Positions 35,552 through 43,957 of a stretch of DNA of 64,000 bases are shown in pieces; within the stretch, counting starts at the first letter, position 1; every line of letters starts with the position of its first letter. The DNA is from Siphonobacter curvatus. GTDB taxonomy: Bacteria > Bacteroidota > Bacteroidia > Cytophagales > Spirosomataceae. The notes below the pieces were generated by a model. That model was not told the origin of the DNA. It ran no database searches and saw nothing but the letters and a program-made list of their open reading frames with translations. Where the stretch lies: assembly GCF_002943425.1 (NCBI RefSeq), contig NZ_PTRA01000003.1, forward strand, positions 335,971 to 399,970. The letters run 5' to 3'. The translations under genes were made by a program, and so were the position numbers.

Positions 35552-35797
35552 ATGAAATCTTCAAAATCCCTCGAAATTCTCGTTGGGCAACATTTAATGA
35601 TTCAGGAATTGATTCATTCTTTGCCCTTTGCCAAGCGAGCCATGATTCCTTTTCTATCCTATGCTTTAGCCCATAAGAAAAAGGATATTATGAAAGAAAT
35701 GGGCCGAAAGACGTATCACCATATTTTCATTGGTAAAATCGAATACGAAGTAATTCGGCATCAAACGTGGTTAGAAATTAATAAGAAGTCATGCTAA
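35552..35797 (+). CDS. small basic hypothetical protein
   Basis: An 81-residue protein rich in Lys, Ile and His (MKSSKSLEILVGQHLMIQEL...). The ATG at 35552 is preferred to one 17 codons upstream because the upstream residues look like untranslated AT-rich DNA. No family was recognised. It stands alone in an AT-rich region and may be a remnant or an accessory gene. Confidence 0.4.
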   Translation: MKSSKSLEILVGQHLMIQELIHSLPFAKRAMIPFLSYALAHKKKDIMKEMGRKTYHHIFIGKIEYEVIRHQTWLEINKKSC

Positions 35798-35824
35798 CCT
35801 TTAAAAGCTACGAAAGCATACATC

Positions 35825-35871
35825 TTTGTTGACAAACGATCGAAACTAATTGGAGGATAAACTCCAATTAT
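35825..35871 (+). promoter_or_regulatory. second copy of the shared promoter-like element
   Basis: TTTGTTG (35825-35831) lies 15 bases before TAATTGG (35847-35853). The 20-base block 35848-35867 matches 29258-29277 at 18 positions. Here TAATTGGAG and CTCCAATTA also form a perfect 9-bp stem around GATAAA. Confidence 0.35.
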
Positions 35872-36299
35872 TACGATTGTGCACGCTTTAAAATTTCTGT
35901 TATTTTGTTGCGAGCAATCGAAAGCTTTAGGTAGCTAACCAAACGGACCCTAGTAAGCCTGCCGCCGGACGTACCGGTTAGCCGGCATGCCCGCGGGATT
36001 AAATTAGGTCGAAGCGTCAAGGATAAAGGCCTGGATATCTAGGAATGAGTTCATTTCAGGTGGCCCACTACCTTTCAGCGTTACTATGCGTATGCGAAGT
36101 GAATGCTACCGATAGGTAGGAGGGCTGTCAATGATAAGTCTTTCTAGTAGGCCTAGAATGGATCAATAGAATCAATAACGAAATTCATCTCTACCTAGTC
36201 ATAAACCTGTACGCAGCGGTGTGAAAAGAGCTGAAGGTAGTTAACCAGTGAGTAATAATCTGGCGTGCGGGCGAGCACAAAAGATATAGTTTGGCAAGT

Positions 36300-36326
36300 G
36301 TTCCTGTGTTTTTTAAACACAGGAAC
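36300..36326. terminator. 12-bp perfect hairpin
   Basis: GTTCCTGTGTTT (36300-36311) pairs exactly with 36315-36326 around TTT, followed by CTTTTA. The T-run is short, so termination is likely but not certain. Confidence 0.6.
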
Positions 36327-36447
36327 CTTTTAAAAAGCTACACCGCCCAGTAGGCCAACGATAGTCGAAAGATTCCTATGGGAGTGCCCGTATGAGAAAG
36401 TGTTTACTGAATTAACCTGCCTCGAAGGGAAGTCCGCCAACTTACCT

Positions 36448-36482
36448 ACTCCTCGTTCCGCCGGGTACGAGGAGTTTTTTTT
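36448..36482 (+). terminator. strong intrinsic terminator
   Basis: ACTCCTCGT (36448-36456) pairs with ACGAGGAGT (36467-36475), followed by eight T. No plus-strand protein gene lies within 650 bp upstream. Confidence 0.85.
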
Positions 36483-36529
36483 GCTCCATGGACTAGGGCT
36501 GCTTCCCTTTAGCCGCTCTTAGCGGGACT

Positions 36530-37060
36530 TTAATCGATTGACGTGCGCGAGGAAGGCTTGCTTTTTTTGCTTGGAATAACGAGCGCCGTACCGGCAACGA
36601 TGACTTCTGCGTCGGTGACGGCTTCGACATAGGTTACATTAATGAGGAAGCTGCGGGAAAGTCGATAGAATGCATTCGGATTGAGTTGGCGTTGGAAGAA
36701 TCCCAGATTCATCGATAGGTAGTACGCGTCGGTTTGCCCTCTGACGAAAAGCCGGGTGTAATTGCCATCCGCCTGGGCAAAGAGAATATCTTTTTTCTCG
36801 ACGCGCGTATAAGTCGTCTTTCCGGCAGTGCCTCGCACAAATAGGAACGGGGAAGCAGCCTGTCCGGGGGCCGCCAGGATTTGGAGGTACATGTGTAGCT
36901 CGGCGGAACGGAACGGTTTAATCAGGTAGGCTACGGGTCCCGTCAGTTGTGCTTGCCGAAAGAGCCCCGGTTGGGTTCGTTAAAAAGATAAAGGGAATGT
37001 CATGGCTACGCTGGAGCTGCTGGGCGTACGCGAATGTGCTAGTAGCTGTTTTTGCTCATC
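36530..37060 (-). pseudogene. decayed LytTR response regulator
   Basis: The intact 3' frame (36530-36892, 120 codons) is a LytTR DNA-binding domain (VEKKDILFAQADGNYTRLFVRG, FYRLSRSFLINVTYVEAV). Upstream in the same frame the sequence still encodes the end of a receiver domain (FRQAQLTGPVAYLIKPFRSAEL). It then hits a stop and continues in another frame as AYAQQLQRSHDIPFIFLTN up to about 37055. The acidic pocket and phospho-Asp are missing. So this is a 5'-truncated, frameshifted regulator of the LytR/AlgR type. The C-terminus also looks shifted at a run of seven A (PSKKSKPSS versus PSKKASLPRA). Confidence 0.75.
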
Positions 37061-37284
37061 TCTTTACACAACGGCATTGGTTCGCGGGGAATAATAGGCT
37101 CCAAATTCCGGACTGAGCGTTACTCTTGAAAAACAAATTATTTGGTGTGGCAAACGCAGTTCCAATGCTCAGTTAGCAATTACAAAAAGGAGAGGCATTT
37201 TTCAAGGTCATGACATGCACGCATAAAATTTATGGTCAATTATCGATTGACAATTCTTAGTCTGAAAATTTTCAGACTAAGAAC

Positions 37285-38157
37285 TTACTTAAATAAAAAA
37301 GACAATAGATAAATTAAAAATATACTTAAACCAATAAATATAAACGTTAGAAACCCTCTCAGGGAAATACTTCCGTCTCTTCTGGTATAAAACTTGCTCC
37401 ACTTATTTTTACATGAAGGGCACGTGTAATCTTTGCGATAAGAAGTGTAATAGATCGTATGAGGTACATCAATATCTACATTGCCTACATGCTGTCCACT
37501 CCAACTCGTTATTGGCCGGCTTTCTCGTCGTGTCGTTTGATGACTTGAATGACCTGTAATTTCTTTATTTACGTATTTCGTACTCCAAAAATTACCACAT
37601 TTCCTACACATCATCACTAGTCGATGAATGGCATAGAGAGAGAATAAAATTAATATCACAAAAGGTAGTATTGTATACGCGTCCTCTTTTTGTTGTTCAA
37701 GCGCCAGCTGTTTATCTTTTTCTATTTGATCCCACCGTGCTTTTTTTCTAATTAAAAACTCCTTTTCTATGTCGATAAGGTCTTCAATAAATATATATCC
37801 TGAATAGCCATAGAAATTCCCCCAGAGGCCATTTTTACCATCGTATTTCCCTCTATAAAGGCCCATTAAAGATAGGTCTGCCTTGCTGGGAACGCTAACC
37901 TTTTCTCCATTATGCTTGTATGCCTGGACTTTACCTTTTTTAGGTTTAAAATGATAAGAGACATAGAAGGGAGTGCCTAAAAACTGGCATTTATCTTTAA
38001 TGGTAGAATCGCAAGAGTATTCAAAAAACTTAGTTTCTGAATAAGGACCTATTTTATTGATGTAACTTTCGGCAGATTCTTTAGTTTTTTGTGCTACTGA
38101 ATGAAAATTCAGTGTTGTAAAAAATGCCAATAATTGCAGTCTGAATATCGATTTCAT
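37285..38157 (-). CDS. hypothetical membrane protein with zinc-ribbon motifs
   Basis: A 290-residue protein: signal peptide (MKSIFRLQLLAFFTTLNFHSVAQ), an extracytoplasmic region of about 140 residues, a membrane helix (about 164-182), a soluble segment with CRKC (about 186-189) and CPSC (about 246-249), and a C-terminal membrane helix (LTFIFIGLSIFLIYLLSFLF). The paired CxxC motifs suggest metal binding in the cytoplasm. Function is not recognised. Base composition is AT-richer than the metabolic genes, in keeping with an accessory zone. Confidence 0.65.
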   Translation of the reverse strand: MKSIFRLQLLAFFTTLNFHSVAQKTKESAESYINKIGPYSETKFFEYSCDSTIKDKCQFLGTPFYVSYHFKPKKGKVQAYKHNGEKVSVPSKADLSLMGLYRGKYDGKNGLWGNFYGYSGYIFIEDLIDIEKEFLIRKKARWDQIEKDKQLALEQQKEDAYTILPFVILILFSLYAIHRLVMMCRKCGNFWSTKYVNKEITGHSSHQTTRRESRPITSWSGQHVGNVDIDVPHTIYYTSYRKDYTCPSCKNKWSKFYTRRDGSISLRGFLTFIFIGLSIFLIYLLSFLFK

Positions 38158-38204
38158 AAGTAAAAATAGAGCATCAATTTTGACAAGTATTTACAAAGAT
38201 AAAG

Positions 38205-38687
38205 TTAAAAAAACCTTAGTTTAAACTTCCCATTGGTGAGGCTTATCTTTTGATTTGACTCATTGTAAGCATCGAAATAGAACGTCCCTTCCAGGCCATA
38301 GCTGTCTACTTTCGTAACCGTACAAGAACCGACACTTACGGATTGCGTAGAATTGATAGAAGCTTTATAATCTTCAAATCTACTTTTGCGATAATATCCA
38401 TAAGTAATAGGTAAGGTTTTGGGTGTTCCATCCAAGCCTCCTGACGTGACAAATCCAATATTTGTGATTTGATCCTTATCATAAGCTCCCATCGACAAGT
38501 ATCCTTTAAAGTTTGGTCGATCTACTTGATTACTTGCACTTCCCAAGTCTACTTTCCATAGATGAACTTTTCCTTCAATGGTTGCCTCCATATAGTATTC
38601 GGGCTTCGACTCTGCTGGGTCTACTCCATTGGTTTTACAACCACTCAGAATAAAATTCAAAATAAAAAATGTTCCTATAATTCGCAT
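38205..38687 (-). CDS. hypothetical small lipoprotein
   Basis: A 160-residue lipoprotein (signal MRIIGTFFILNFILSGC, lipobox LSGC) with a beta-rich domain (YYMEATIEGKVHLWKVDLGS ... GLEGTFYFDAYNESNQKISLTNGKFKLRFF). The layout resembles small DUF-type lipoproteins of Bacteroidota, but the family cannot be named. The next gene lies 47 bp downstream on the same strand, so they may be co-transcribed. Confidence 0.7.
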   Translation of the reverse strand: MRIIGTFFILNFILSGCKTNGVDPAESKPEYYMEATIEGKVHLWKVDLGSASNQVDRPNFKGYLSMGAYDKDQITNIGFVTSGGLDGTPKTLPITYGYYRKSRFEDYKASINSTQSVSVGSCTVTKVDSYGLEGTFYFDAYNESNQKISLTNGKFKLRFF

Positions 38688-38860
38688 AATAAAGGTTTTT
38701 TTTTCATTCAGCCTTAGCGCTTGAATGAAGTGGAATACATTAATTTGTGAGAATGGTATTTAGGTGAGGAGAGCGGGCCTTGATTCTTAAATAACTCGCT
38801 TTGCTTAATAATTATCATCTCCACTTTTTGGTTATCTTCACAAGGTGGTGAACAGTTGTG

Positions 38861-39233
38861 TCAAACGGGTCGCTGGCTACCCAAGTAAGCGATCTCGATA
38901 CGGTCTGAAGCCACCCCTTTCAATGACAAATAGTTTTTAACTATGATCACCCGATCTCGCGATAATTTCAAGTTACTAGCCTCGTCACCGATTTGATCCG
39001 TATGCCCTTCCAATCGGATCCTTCGACTAGGATTAGCTTTACCAGGTGGCTAGAGAATCCAGTTCCGAAAAAGACTCTGAAAGTAATTCAGAACGAGATT
39101 TAGCAAAAGTGATTGCCAGCGTTATACTTTCACGACAGCCTAAGGAGTTTTGAACGGCTTGGCAGAAGGCGCCTTGCTTCCTCTTTAGTTGGGTAACTGT
39201 AGGTAGGAGCGATTGGAAAAAGGCTAAATTCAA
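38861..39233 (-). pseudogene. OmpA-family C-terminal domain fragment
   Basis: The minus strand encodes a textbook peptidoglycan-binding OmpA domain end (RRIRLEGHTDQIGD, LSRDRVIIVKNYL, GVASDRIEIAYLGSQRPV, stop at 38861-38863). The preceding part, FAKSRSELLSESFSELDSLATW, lies in a different frame (39042-39105) and leads to a stop. Joining the two at about 39042 restores LATW-KANPSRRIRLEG. Upstream to 39233 the frame is open but unlike a full gene. It is a truncated, frameshifted remnant. Confidence 0.75.
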
Positions 39234-39608
39234 GTTTATTTTTACCCACTACCGAGCATGCGGATTAATCAACCAGGGACAACGCTATAAGGTAACGATT
39301 TTTATAATTAGGAATACTTTTCCCTCAAGCCATAGCTTGCGAAAGGTAGTTGTACCGTAATTGAGAATTCTATCGGATGTTCAACTGCGGCAATACCGAA
39401 GTATCCGGCAGCCATCCACTGATTCTGGGGATATCCATAGTTTGCATGCGATAGCTCATCCTTTGATCCGTGAAATTCTTACTACTTCCAATCTCTGCTT
39501 TCTTTCCGATATTTTCTTCCGCAATACCTATTTTTACTTGAACTCCATCCCTTTCATCTTGTGCTAGCAATTAGCTGAAGGGGTACATCGGGGGTCTAAA
39601 GTCGAAAC
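39234..39608. other. intergenic region, nothing recognised
   Basis: Short frames on both strands overlap each other and have no family match. I see no hairpin of note. Confidence 0.4.
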
Positions 39609-40322
39609 CTATAAATCCAGTAAGTACACTGCTTTCACACCGATCAGTAAATTGCGAGCAAAGTAGTCCGGCTGATATTTTGAGGAGCTATTCCATTTGG
39701 AAAGGGAAGGTTGAATGTGTACTCCTATTTCCAACGGGCTTCGATTTACCTCCAATTGTTTGACTACACTCACGCTAAAGCCCAATTCGGTTGGTTTGAC
39801 TTCATCCACTTTATCATTTCCAATCGGCAACTTCAAGGTAGATTCGGCGTAGTAGTTTCCTGATTCACTACCCGTATATTTGGTTTTCGCACTGACCGCA
39901 AGACCGCCCACTACTCCTATCTCCAACCGAAAGTCGTTGGTTCCAACGGCGGTACTTACAATGAGAGGCAGCTCTAAATAATTGATAGAGTTAGTGCCCT
40001 TAAATTTAGCCGTCACCCCATAATCTGAAACCTTGTAAGTCATTGCCCCCCCTTTTCCATTGTAAACTAAGCCGGTACGAAAACTCAAGCGATCGGAAAA
40101 AGGATAATCAAACAACGCTCCTATTTGTACTTTCAGCGTTGGAGCGGTTTGGACTGATGCATTGCTATAGGCCGAATTGAAAGAAGTAATCTCTTTTTTA
40201 TACGCGCTAGAATAATTAACAGTTGCTACCTGTACACCAAACGTAGGCGCAAATCGCCAGCTTTGGGCGTGAAGCATACCTCCTATAAGCAAGAAGAGGA
40301 CCAGATATAGATACTTTTTCAT
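39609..40322 (-). CDS. outer-membrane beta-barrel protein (porin-like, PorT type)
   Basis: A protein of about 237 residues with signal peptide MKKYLYLVLFLLIGGMLHAQ and alternating beta-strand segments (FSDRLSFRTGLVYNGKGG, INYLELPLIVSTAVG, FRLEIGVVGGLAVSA), ending in an aromatic/hydrophobic stretch. It fits the OMP_b-brl_2 family of small Bacteroidota barrels. The ATG at 40322 begins the signal peptide. It lies 46 bp after the next upstream gene's stop on the same strand, so an operon is likely. Confidence 0.8.
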   Translation of the reverse strand: MKKYLYLVLFLLIGGMLHAQSWRFAPTFGVQVATVNYSSAYKKEITSFNSAYSNASVQTAPTLKVQIGALFDYPFSDRLSFRTGLVYNGKGGAMTYKVSDYGVTAKFKGTNSINYLELPLIVSTAVGTNDFRLEIGVVGGLAVSAKTKYTGSESGNYYAESTLKLPIGNDKVDEVKPTELGFSVSVVKQLEVNRSPLEIGVHIQPSLSKWNSSSKYQPDYFARNLLIGVKAVYLLDL

Positions 40323-40368
40323 AGATGTTGTGATGGACAATGCGGTTAAGAAATGATGCTAATAGTTT

Positions 40369-41403
40369 CTACTGACGATTGACGATACAGGCGGCGGCCA
40401 AACGAACTTGTTGAGCCCTGTTGGCATTAACCGTATCTTCTACATAATTGCGATTGTAAAGATTAAGTCGGTACTCTTTGATGAGTTTGGAAGTCAAGAC
40501 TTGAGCCTGAGCTGCACTGAGATTATAATACATCAACATCTCGGTCTCCATTGAATACCCACTACCCGCAAAGTCAGATTCTGAATGTTCAGCCGGCAAA
40601 AACTCCAACACCGATTTATCTTCCATTAGAAACATTAGTGGTTTGTCACTACTGACAAACAGGGTATGAATACCTGGTTTGTTAGCATATAGCACTAGGG
40701 TGAGTTCAGGGCCATCTCGTCTGAATATCAAGGAAATTTCAGTGTCCTCAATTCCCATCATATTCGCACTACCTCTTCCTACAGTGGCATTAAGTAAAGA
40801 GGCTCCTAGCTTCATTCCCCTTAAGGTAACCATGGAAGCTTTTACCTCTTTTTGAGTAAACTTATCCCGCCATGCTTTGCAGTCAGGACTATTCACCTGC
40901 GTTACATTGGTTTTCGTTTTTGATGGCGCCGGTGTGGCCTTCGAAGGTTTACTGACGGGATTTCCGGGTAATGAAACAGGAGTGGTGGTCATCATGACTT
41001 TAATGATAGGCTCAGGAACTTTGGCAGTTTTTAACTGGATTACTCCGTCAGTTGAAGTATTGAACTGGGTTCCACCGGCCTGGATACGCTGAGTTATTAA
41101 TCTTCTTGAAAAACCCGCTTGATACAATTGAATAATCTGTTCATTTTGTAACACATCGCTGGGGTGGGTCACCGCCAGCATGGCCTCCATTATACCTTCA
41201 GAGATGCCAACACTTTTAAGAGCTAACATCCCAGAAACCGTCATATCAAAGTGGACAGATGCCGTGTTTATTTTCTCAATGATTAGGTTTTTGGAAGCTT
41301 TTGCCTGATTCATGGCAATAATATTCTGGTTGGATAATACCTCCTGAGCCGAGACTCGGAGACTCAGCAAAAGCAGCAAACCTATTAGTCTATACGTTGT
41401 CAT
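40369..41403 (-). CDS. secreted protein with two GV-type helical repeats
   Basis: A 344-residue protein with signal peptide (MTTYRLIGLLLLLSLRVSAQ). Two tandem repeats of about 55 residues follow: LSNQNIIAMNQAKASKNLII...LALKSVGISEGIMEAML, then LQNEQIIQLYQAGFSRRLIT...IQLKTAKVPEPIIKVMM. After a Pro/Thr-rich linker comes an unrecognised beta-rich domain. The repeat (IIxLxxAGxSxxLI...LKxAGVxxxII) recurs in secreted proteins of several phyla without a defined function. It is probably co-transcribed with the neighbouring lipoprotein and barrel genes. Confidence 0.75.
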   Translation of the reverse strand: MTTYRLIGLLLLLSLRVSAQEVLSNQNIIAMNQAKASKNLIIEKINTASVHFDMTVSGMLALKSVGISEGIMEAMLAVTHPSDVLQNEQIIQLYQAGFSRRLITQRIQAGGTQFNTSTDGVIQLKTAKVPEPIIKVMMTTTPVSLPGNPVSKPSKATPAPSKTKTNVTQVNSPDCKAWRDKFTQKEVKASMVTLRGMKLGASLLNATVGRGSANMMGIEDTEISLIFRRDGPELTLVLYANKPGIHTLFVSSDKPLMFLMEDKSVLEFLPAEHSESDFAGSGYSMETEMLMYYNLSAAQAQVLTSKLIKEYRLNLYNRNYVEDTVNANRAQQVRLAAACIVNRQ

Positions 41404-41431
41404 AAAAAAAGAAGATAGAAGAAATCACAGA

Positions 41432-42109
41432 CTAGTGAGACATTACCATGGTCTGGCTTAAAAGAGTACTCTTCGACACTCGAGACTGACGAAACCCTGC
41501 CGTGCGTTCAGAAAAGCCATCTGAATCTTTGAAGACCCGACAGCCCCCGGAAACGATTAGGATACGGTCTGGATCATCCTTGTTCGTTAGAATAAATGCA
41601 TTTTGAAGGTTTCGGACACCCGTCGAAGTAATTTCTCCGGAAAAAATTTGAAAAGCCTGGTAGGAAGCTACTGAACCAAAGCTTTCTGTTTTTCCGTTGG
41701 ATTCCAGAAATACAGTGAAATGATTACCATTGCCACTCACAAAAGCTCCACTACCTATGAAATTGTCCAGGCCGTTTTCACTCTTGCCTTTCATGTCCAC
41801 AGTCAGAGCCTGATTATTTTGATTTAAAAAACCGTAAGTATACTCTTGAAATTCTTCTCCTATTTTATCCCCGCTAAGATTACTACCCGTTAAATGATGA
41901 GGAGCTTGAAAAAAGAAGCCTTCAAAGGAAGGTGGGGTTTTCCCTTCATAAAGGATCATCCCATTTCTGCGAACGGAATCGATTGCCCATTTGGGAACAA
42001 CGGTATTGATCTGATCTGAAAAGCTAGAATCTTCCTTCGGCTTACAACTAAAGAACATAAGACCAAACAATACTCCAAGTAAGAGCATAACAGATAGTTG
42101 TTTCATCAT
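41432..42109 (-). CDS. hypothetical lipoprotein
   Basis: A 225-residue protein with lipoprotein signal MMKQLSVMLLLGVLFGLMFFSC and a soluble domain containing GFFFQAPHHLTGSNLSG and FIGSGAFVSGNGNHFTVFLESNG. No family was recognised. It is first of a likely three-gene operon with 41403-40369 and 40322-39609; the gap to the next gene is 28 bp. Confidence 0.7.
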   Translation of the reverse strand: MMKQLSVMLLLGVLFGLMFFSCKPKEDSSFSDQINTVVPKWAIDSVRRNGMILYEGKTPPSFEGFFFQAPHHLTGSNLSGDKIGEEFQEYTYGFLNQNNQALTVDMKGKSENGLDNFIGSGAFVSGNGNHFTVFLESNGKTESFGSVASYQAFQIFSGEITSTGVRNLQNAFILTNKDDPDRILIVSGGCRVFKDSDGFSERTAGFRQSRVSKSTLLSQTMVMSH

Positions 42110-42370
42110 ATAGCATTTTTAATTTAAAATTTTACGCATTACTCCATCTCAGTCTTCTGACGTTTGTATAGCTATGATCTAAATTTCATTATAAAACATT
42201 CACTGAGTGTTTACTAATTACCACTGTTGTTCTATCTAAATATTTATTAAAATAGATTGAATACTGATTATTTAATAAAGTAAGCAATACCTAACTAGCA
42301 GGAATCTTTACAAGTGATTCCTGAGATATACTATTTGCCAACCTATAAATGAGCGAAGGCAGTCGATTTA
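42110..42370. other. AT-rich intergenic region
   Basis: This is the probable promoter region of the lipoprotein operon. No gene or clear repeat was seen. Confidence 0.4.
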
Positions 42371-42763
42371 CTAAAGCTCTTCTGTACTATTGTTTTTTTC
42401 TTTCGTCCGAATCAAAGGTATGATAAGTAGTAAGTTTTGCCGAATGGAGGAATTAATAGGGATTTCCCGGCCAGCCAACTGGATCTTTTTTACGCCTACG
42501 CTTTATAGATGCCTAAGATTAATTGCCAAATGTCTCGAAATCCGAAGAATCAGAGGATCCGAAAGTTGATTTAAAAATGACGATAAATAGGTAGTTACTA
42601 ATACTTGTTCTCCTGATAACATCGTCAGTAGAACATAAGCCTGCTGGGCCTGCAATTGAACGATCGAATCCTTTCGTAAACGACGATATTCTTTTTGATT
42701 AAAAATAAAAACAAAGTCTTTTAGGAATCCAGATATTACTTCTTCGGATAGGTTTAATTCCAT
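42371..42763 (-). pseudogene. LytTR-domain regulator with in-frame stop
   Basis: The first 86 codons (42503-42763) form most of a LytTR DNA-binding domain (VLLTMLSGEQVLVTTYLSSFLNQL, LRISRHLAINLRHL). A TAA at 42503-42505 interrupts it, yet the same frame continues with a perfect family ending (SVGVKKIQLAGREIPINSSIRQNLL) down to a TAG at 42371. So a single nonsense change has split an otherwise complete 130-codon stand-alone LytTR protein. A sequencing error or programmed readthrough is possible but less likely. Confidence 0.75.
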
Positions 42764-42907
42764 AGTTGTGATTGGTCATCGCTTCTATTTGTATTATTAC
42801 AAATCCCTCATCAAAACTCATGTACAAAATGAGTTTTTTTTAAAAACCATCATTATTTTTTTCGAGTCAAGCTTTTCAACTCACGTTAACCCCATTTAAA
42901 CCTATCA

Positions 42908-42916
42908 AAAACCTTA
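42908..42916. repeat. target-site duplication, left copy
   Basis: AAAACCTTA borders the left end of the IS903-like element. The right copy at 45393-45401 is AAAACCTTG (8 of 9 identical). Nine-base duplications are typical of the IS903 group. Confidence 0.75.
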
Positions 42917-43711
42917 GGCTTTGTTGTATGGCTACGTTAGTTGCTGTTTAACCGCCTTGGGCATTCCTAATTTAGTGAATCGATTTAGCCAATTAGCTTT
43001 GACTTGGATCTCGGTTTGCTGGTTCTTCAACAAGCGTGTCGATAATCGTTCGCCAAAGCTCATCTTCCAGCGAAACATCACCATTTCTGCTTTACTACGA
43101 CGATGATAACCACTCTGTCGTTTCCACTCGGCTAAACCGACTGCTTGAATCATTATAATTGTTTCATGCGTCCAAATCACAGCGTTCACACGAGGTGGAA
43201 TTAAGAGCTGCATATGATCACGCGGCCATTGGTCATACACCTTGACCTGATCGTAAGCCCCGTCGCCACCCAATTTGGCAATTGACTGTTCAATAGCAGC
43301 CAGTAAAGTCTTGACCATTTCCCTATCACTGACCACTTTAGTAGTTAATTCAACGGTGTGGATGTCGTTGGTGGCCTCGTCAGTTGCCAAATGCAGCTTG
43401 CGCCAGATAGGGCGTTTATCAGCCCCATGCTTTTTGACCTTCCACTCGTCTTGACCGTACACTTTTAGCCCTGTACTATAGATGACGATATGAACAGCAG
43501 GGCTATCCTCAGCAGGAATGGGGCAGCAAATGCTACCAAATTGGCCTTTCGGCGACAGAGTTGGCTATAGTTGGGTACATTCATTTTCATAAGCTAACTC
43601 ACACGGAATCAAGCCTTGTATTTGCCGAAACGCGAGCCGAAAGACAGCTCTAAGCGCCAGTGCTGCCTGAATGCATGGGCCTGACCGGATCGGCCTTTAG
43701 ATTTGGGGGCT

Positions 43712-43957
43712 AGTAAGAAAATAAGTTTTGGTAGCTTACCTGCAGTCAATTAGAGTGGGGTAATCTTACGGGTCGCCAAGGAGAAGGACCTAGGCTCCGA
43801 ACAGTACGCCGTCGTGGTCAGAACTCCACTCTATTAGACTTGCAATGGCTCAGCGGGGTGGGCCGTTCCACGGTGACCGGAGCCGTAGAAAATTGGGCTC
43901 GCGGCTCATTACAAGGGTTTGAGTAAAGGCAAGTCGCTTAAGTGATAACCAAAACAT
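43712..43957 (+). ncRNA. IS110 left-end non-coding region, candidate bridge RNA remnant
   Basis: About 245 bp separate the left boundary from the transposase. IS110 elements of the IS621 type encode a bridge RNA in this position. TAGAGTGG (43751-43758) pairs perfectly with CCACTCTA (43826-43833), enclosing about 67 bases with an inner GGAG/CTCC stem. This resembles one stem-loop of a bridge RNA. Because the element has decayed, guide loops cannot be assigned with confidence. Confidence 0.4.

Larger units (their letters stand above)
35872..36482 (+). other. non-coding region ending in two hairpins
   Basis: Some 600 bp with no plausible gene. It contains GC-rich complementary segments near 35955-35995 (GCCGGC/CCGG motifs) and ends in two terminator-like hairpins (36300-36326, 36448-36482). 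It could be the body of a second non-coding transcript starting at the shared element, but no overall fold is supported by inspection alone. Confidence 0.3.

Noticed and set aside
39361..39570. Overlapping 66-68 codon frames on both strands
   Set aside because: They are mirror frames of the same DNA without start-site or family support.
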